37,472 nt of DNA from Pseudomonas mandelii. GTDB taxonomy: Bacteria > Pseudomonadota > Gammaproteobacteria > Pseudomonadales > Pseudomonadaceae. This document shows positions 33,938-37,472 of the stretch, in pieces; position 1 is the first letter of the stretch; every line of letters begins with the position of its first letter. Position numbers and translations under genes: made by a program. The notes below the pieces were generated by a model, which did no database searches, was not told the origin of the DNA, and saw only the letters and a program-made list of their open reading frames with translations. The stretch is taken from NCBI RefSeq assembly GCF_006438925.1, contig NZ_RCZA01000025.1:1-37472 (forward strand). The letters are read 5' to 3'.

Positions 33938-34786
33938 ATGAAAAAGCTTTTCAGCCTGCTCGCCACTCTATTGGTGTTGGCCCTTGCAATGTGGATCGGC
34001 CGGACCCTTTGGGTGCATTACATGGACACGCCATGGACCCGCGACGGCCGTGTGCGCGCCGACATCATCAACGTCGCCGCCGACGTCACTGGGGAAGTGG
34101 TGGACGTGCCGGTGCGCGACAATCAACAGGTGAAGAAGGGTGATTTGCTGATGCGGATCGACCCCGAGCACTACCGCATTGCGGTCAAACAGGCACAGTC
34201 GCTGGTGGCCTCGCGCAAGTCGACGTGGGAGATGCGCAAGGTCAACGCTCACCGTCGCGCTGACATGGACAACCTGGTGATCTCCAGGGAAAACCGCGAC
34301 GACGCCAGCAACATCGCCGACTCGGCCCTGGCCGATTACCAGCATGCTCAGGCACAGCTCGAAGCCGCTGAACTGAACCTCAAACGCACCGAGGTCCGCG
34401 CAGCGGTGGACGGTTATGTGACCAACCTCAATGTGCATCGCGGCGACTACGCGCGCATCGGTGAAGCGAAAATGGCCGTGGTCGACATGAACTCGTTCTG
34501 GGTCTACGGCTTCTTCGAAGAAACCAAATTGCCCCACGTGCGGATCGGCGATAAAGCCGACATGCAGCTGATGAGTGGGGAAGTGTTGAAGGGGCATGTG
34601 GAGAGCATTTCTCGCGGCATCTACGACCGTGATAACCCGGAGAGTCGTGAGCTGATTGCCGATGTGAACCCGACCTTTAACTGGGTGCGTCTGGCGCAAC
34701 GGGTGCCGGTGCGGATTCACATTGATGAAGTGCCGGAGGGTGTGCTGTTGGCGGCGGGGATTACTTGCACCGTTGTGGTGAACTAG
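33938..34786 (+). CDS. HlyD-family periplasmic adaptor (AaeA-like)
   Basis: 282 aa. An N-terminal membrane anchor (about 5-26) is followed by a lipoyl-like half (WTRDGRVRADIINVAADVTG), a short coiled-coil hairpin (about 85-150), the second half (VRAAVDGYVTNLNVHRGDY) and a beta-barrel end. It bridges the FUSC pump to the outer-membrane channel. It is the last gene of the operon; a REP pair follows. Confidence 0.93.
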   Translation: MKKLFSLLATLLVLALAMWIGRTLWVHYMDTPWTRDGRVRADIINVAADVTGEVVDVPVRDNQQVKKGDLLMRIDPEHYRIAVKQAQSLVASRKSTWEMRKVNAHRRADMDNLVISRENRDDASNIADSALADYQHAQAQLEAAELNLKRTEVRAAVDGYVTNLNVHRGDYARIGEAKMAVVDMNSFWVYGFFEETKLPHVRIGDKADMQLMSGEVLKGHVESISRGIYDRDNPESRELIADVNPTFNWVRLAQRVPVRIHIDEVPEGVLLAAGITCTVVVN

Positions 34787-34805
34787 CCATTAGACCGCGT
34801 CGCGG

Positions 34806-34900
34806 CCTTCGCGAGCAGGCTCGCTCCCACAGGGGTTGGCGTCGTTCACAAAATCTGCATTCGAGCTCGGCCAATGTGGGAGCGAGCCTGCTCGCGAAGG
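34806..34900. repeat. REP inverted pair, 26-bp perfect arms
   Basis: Arms 34806-34831 and 34875-34900 are of the GAAGG subtype, between the convergent efflux operon and the DUF4440-like gene. Confidence 0.95.
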
Positions 34901-34935
34901 GGGGCAACTCGGTCCCGCAGCTAAAAGGCGACAGC

Positions 34936-35334
34936 TCAGCCCTTGCAAAACGTCTCATGCAAATGCCGCCAAATGAGCTGGCCATCGGCCCGCTTCTCAA
35001 ACACCACGGTCGAACGCCGGTCAGAGTGCAGACCGGTTGCATCCGTCTGTTGCTCGCGATAACTCACCGTCGCTCCACCGTCGTACAAAGCAATGCCACG
35101 CAACTCGCTGAGCTCAATTCTGAACCCGAGCTTCTTCCCGCCCGCCATCAAAAACAACTCACTCAACGCATCGAAATCCAGCACCCGGCCCAACGGCGAG
35201 ACCATGGAAAACTGCGGCGAAAACCGCGTCAGTAATTGTTCTAGCGCCGGCTCGTCTTGTTCCTCGGCCAACCATTGCTCGATGGCGACGTGGGCCTGGA
35301 TCACTTCGTCAAAGTATTCGGTGTAGTCGGTCAT
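34936..35334 (-). CDS. DUF4440/SnoaL-like (NTF2 fold) protein
   Basis: 132 aa, soluble. Helical start with YFDEVIQAHVAIEQWLAEE, then the strands of an NTF2-like fold (FSMVSPLGRVLDFDAL, RSTVVFEKRADGQLIWRHLHETF). No catalytic residues can be named. ATG 35334 is preceded by AGGAAA; a longer frame from 35397 is translated REP sequence and is rejected. Confidence 0.8.
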   Translation of the reverse strand: MTDYTEYFDEVIQAHVAIEQWLAEEQDEPALEQLLTRFSPQFSMVSPLGRVLDFDALSELFLMAGGKKLGFRIELSELRGIALYDGGATVSYREQQTDATGLHSDRRSTVVFEKRADGQLIWRHLHETFCKG

Positions 35335-35368
35335 GGAAGTGTTTCCTGAAATTTTCTGCGTTAGTTCT

Positions 35369-35472
35369 GACGCCATCGCGAGCAGGCTCGCTCCCACAGG
35401 GATCTTTGGTGTGAATGCAATTTATGCTACGCAGCAGAACCCTGTGGGAGCGAGCCTGCTCGCGATGGCGTC
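35369..35472. repeat. REP inverted pair, 33-bp perfect arms
   Basis: Arms 35369-35401 and 35440-35472 are exact reverse complements, the longest match of the GCGATGG subtype here. It lies between the SDR gene and the DUF4440-like gene, which share a strand. Confidence 0.95.
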
Positions 35473-35481
35473 GACTCGGTC

Positions 35482-36306
35482 TCAGAGTTGCCCGCGCAAC
35501 CCAAACCGCTTCATCAGCCCCGCCTCCAGCAGCCCTTTAGGCAACAACCCCGCCAGTAACGGTAACGCCCGACTGCCATTGCCCAGGCGAATCAGGCGCG
35601 GTGGTTTGCTCTGCTGCACGGCCTTGAGCAAACCGACGGCAAATTCACTGGCCGGGGTCGGGTTGTCCTGGGAGGCCTTGGCCCGTGCGCGAATGCCTTC
35701 ACGCAGCGGAAACCATGGCGATTGTTCGGTAATCAGCTGCTCCGCCTCATGGCCGGCATTCTTGGCAAAACTCGAGGCGATTGCGCCCGGCTGGACTTCC
35801 ATGACCCGCACGCCAAACGGCGCCAGTTCCATGCGCAACGCATCGGTCAAGGCATGCACCGCGGCTTTCGAGGCGCAGTAGGCGCCGGCGAATGGCGTGA
35901 CCAAAACCCCGGACACGCTGCCGATGTTCACCACCAGACCCTTGGTGCGACGCAGCACCGGGAACAGGGCGCGGGTGACGCCGACGATGGCGAACACATT
36001 GGTTTCGAATTGCCGCTGCATGGCCGGCACACCGCCGTCGAGCAACGGCCCCATGGCGCCATAACCGGCATTGTTGATCAGCACGTCGAGGCCGCCATGT
36101 TGCTGGTTGATGCGCTCGCTCAAGTGTTCGAGTGCTGCACCGTCGTTGACGTCCAGTTGCACGGCAGTGAAACCGGCAGCGGCCAGGGCCGTCACGTCTT
36201 CAGACTTGCGAGCGCTGGCCCAGACGTCGTATCCGGCATTTTTGAAAACATCAGCGAGGGCGCGGCCAATGCCGCTGGAACAACCGGTAATCAACGCAAC
36301 GGGCAT
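35482..36306 (-). CDS. Short-chain dehydrogenase/reductase (classical SDR)
   Basis: 274 aa. Cofactor motif TGCSSGIG (7-14), NNAG (78-81), catalytic S130, Y143 and K147 (YCASK) are all present. SARK after the second strand suggests NADP(H). The substrate is unknown. AAGGA 8 nt before ATG 36306 supports the start. It lies 32 bp downstream of the small membrane-protein gene on the same strand and is probably co-transcribed with it. Confidence 0.92.
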   Translation of the reverse strand: MPVALITGCSSGIGRALADVFKNAGYDVWASARKSEDVTALAAAGFTAVQLDVNDGAALEHLSERINQQHGGLDVLINNAGYGAMGPLLDGGVPAMQRQFETNVFAIVGVTRALFPVLRRTKGLVVNIGSVSGVLVTPFAGAYCASKAAVHALTDALRMELAPFGVRVMEVQPGAIASSFAKNAGHEAEQLITEQSPWFPLREGIRARAKASQDNPTPASEFAVGLLKAVQQSKPPRLIRLGNGSRALPLLAGLLPKGLLEAGLMKRFGLRGQL

Positions 36307-36338
36307 GGCGCGGTCCTTGTGCAAAAAGAAGAAGGTGA

Positions 36339-36803
36339 TTAGTCGGAGAAACTACCTTGCAAATGCTCGGCGCGAAACTCCAGTGTTTGCGGGCGATAAC
36401 CAGGGCGCAGCGGCGGCAGCGGCAAACAGTCTTCCCAGTTCGCGCCGGCCTGTAGTTCACCGGGGCCGCGATAGCGCGGGGCGGCATATTGATTGTCGGC
36501 CAGATTAACCGTATCGCCCGGGGCATAGGCGGCGATGCGCCAGCGCAGTTCGGTCAGCGGCACGTCGTTGCCGTTGTTCATTTTCAGTTGCAGGGGGCGG
36601 TCTGCCGGGCATTGTTCGGGCGCATAAGTGATGCGCAACTCCAGGCGCGCCAGTTGCTTGACCTCGCGGTTGTCCATCCAGATCACCCACGTTGCCACCA
36701 CACCCAATCCAATGGCCGCCGCCACGGAGACCGGTAATGCCTTGGCCGGGTAGCGCAGCAACAAAATCAGCCAGGTAATGACCAGCAGGACGCCGATGAA
36801 CAT
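36339..36803 (-). CDS. Small membrane-anchored protein of unknown function
   Basis: 154 aa. Two N-terminal hydrophobic helices (about 2-17 and 22-43) are followed by a soluble domain with beta-strand pattern (LARLELRITYAPEQCPADRP) and two cysteines (C65 region and WEDC) that could pair. Similar Pseudomonas proteins are often labelled multidrug transporter, which the sequence does not support. AAGGAG 9 nt upstream fixes ATG 36803. Confidence 0.75.
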   Translation of the reverse strand: MFIGVLLVITWLILLLRYPAKALPVSVAAAIGLGVVATWVIWMDNREVKQLARLELRITYAPEQCPADRPLQLKMNNGNDVPLTELRWRIAAYAPGDTVNLADNQYAAPRYRGPGELQAGANWEDCLPLPPLRPGYRPQTLEFRAEHLQGSFSD

Positions 36804-36895
36804 GTTTGAACGCTCCTTGAACTCGTGACCACCATCCTACCGAAGGGCTGAAGGAATGGACATTCGTCGATCAAGGGATGTTGCCGTTGGTCGGC

Positions 36896-36913
36896 ACTGT
36901 AATTTCTGACAGT
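36896..36913. promoter_or_regulatory. LexA-like palindrome before the TccC/RHS-type gene
   Basis: ACTGT (36896-36900) and ACAGT (36909-36913) frame a site that fits CTG-N10-CAG exactly (36897-36912). The centre AATTTCTG is less AT-alternating than in the yebG box, so LexA binding is only possible. It ends 57 bp before the ATG at 36971. Confidence 0.4.
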
Positions 36914-36970
36914 AGCCTGGCCTGTCCACGAACGGTTAGATGACTGCTGGTAAACAGGGACGCCACCGAC

Positions 36971-37472
36971 ATGCAGGCCTTGACGATGGGAATGCACCAC
37001 AAAACACCCGGCTTGTCCGTTGTCGACCCGCGTGGTCTGCCGATCCGTTCGGTTGATTACTGGCGCGAGGTCGAAGGTGACCCCACTCAGGCACGCATCA
37101 ATCGCACCTTTCACGATGCCGCAGGACGTGTGGTTGAACAGTGGGATCCACGGCTTTGGGCGCTGAAACAAGAAGAGCCGCTGACGCCCGCCAACCTCAC
37201 GACGGTGTTTTCGCTGTCGGGTAACGCGCTGTTCACTGACAGCGTCGATGCCGGTTGGCAGCTCACCCTGCCAGGTCTGGGCAATGAGGTTTTGCTGGGG
37301 TGGGACAGTCGAGGCACCGGACGCAAGGTCGAGTACGACGATTTGCTTCGTCCCGTGGTGGTGTTCGAACAGGGCGTGGCTGAACCGCGAAGGGCGGTTG
37401 AACGCATGGCCTATGGCGGTCCCGATCATGGCGTCCGGAATCAATGCGGGCAGTTGATCCGTCATGACGACC
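36971..37472 (+). CDS. TccC/RHS-repeat-type insecticidal toxin complex protein, N-terminal part cut by the window edge
   Basis: The frame is open from ATG 36971 to the end of the window (167 codons). The segments LSVVDPRGLPIRSVDYWR, RTFHDAAGRVVEQWDPRLWA, NLTTVFSLSGNALFTDSVDA and CGQLIRHDD match the N terminus of TccC proteins of Tc toxins, which form an RHS cocoon around a C-terminal toxic domain. That toxic domain lies outside the window. ATGs at 36986 and 36992 are alternative starts; an AGGGA lies upstream of 36971. No other Tc genes are visible; the antisense frames here are shadows. Confidence 0.85.
   Translation, partial: MQALTMGMHHKTPGLSVVDPRGLPIRSVDYWREVEGDPTQARINRTFHDAAGRVVEQWDPRLWALKQEEPLTPANLTTVFSLSGNALFTDSVDAGWQLTLPGLGNEVLLGWDSRGTGRKVEYDDLLRPVVVFEQGVAEPRRAVERMAYGGPDHGVRNQCGQLIRHDD

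Noticed and set aside
5172..35472. The many short inverted repeats considered as a CRISPR array
   Set aside because: They are scattered singly between genes as inverted pairs, not regularly spaced direct repeats with unique spacers, and no cas genes are present.
36767..37465. A 232-codon minus-strand frame at the right end
   Set aside because: It is antisense to the TccC-type gene, whose plus-strand translation matches known family text.

Overview
The window looks like chromosomal DNA of a Pseudomonas of the fluorescens group. This rests on high-GC codon use, many short REP-type palindromes between genes, Pseudomonas-typical families (DUF3509, DUF6124, DUF3649/DUF3325, an extended YebG) and locus orders I know from this genus (hmgR-hmgABC; ldh with E1-alpha, E1-beta and E2). 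No search was run; all assignments come from reading the translations.

Layout. 1-937: the 3' end of an IS66-type transposase, a small orphan reading frame and an AT-rich gap with two palindromic structures. 938-5160: homogentisate catabolism, with the IclR-type regulator hmgR divergent from hmgA-hmgB-maiA. 5268-6071: a SirB1/transglutaminase-like protein. 6255-10589: an operon for a leucine-dehydrogenase-like protein and a 2-oxoacid dehydrogenase complex (E1-alpha, E1-beta, E2, no E3). The dehydrogenase-like protein has valine where the catalytic lysine should be. 10656-11066: SOS gene yebG with a near-consensus LexA box. 11366-12180: psiE and a DUF3509 gene, convergent. 12390-16210: L-serine use (sdaA then sdaC) with a divergent DsdC-like LysR regulator. 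16424-16834: an HPF/RaiA-type ribosome hibernation factor.

17131-23617 is an iron-uptake block. A Fur-box-like site precedes a tightly coupled run DUF3649, PepSY-TM protein, DUF3325, FecI-type sigma factor and FecR-type anti-sigma factor; a siderophore receptor with a signalling domain follows. 23736-25652: an AraC regulator divergent from an EamA exporter. 25680-27305: a DUF2165 membrane protein and a GhrB/TkrA-type 2-ketoacid reductase. 27306-28615: an intergenic repeat region, a DUF6124 gene and its long, highly structured leader. 28616-34786: a LysR regulator divergent from a four-gene aromatic-acid/fusaric-acid-type efflux operon (outer-membrane lipoprotein, FUSC pump, DUF1656, HlyD adaptor). 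34936-36803: a DUF4440/SnoaL-like protein, a short-chain dehydrogenase and a small membrane protein. 36971 to the end: the start of a TccC/RHS-type insecticidal-toxin-complex protein, preceded by a LexA-like palindrome.

Most notable points: the lost catalytic lysine in the LeuDH-like protein; a 15-bp stem with wobble pairs that close only in minus-strand RNA, in the DUF6124 leader; a multibranched palindromic element at 27599-27692; a possible SOS operator before the TccC-like gene; and REP pairs placed inside the efflux operon.
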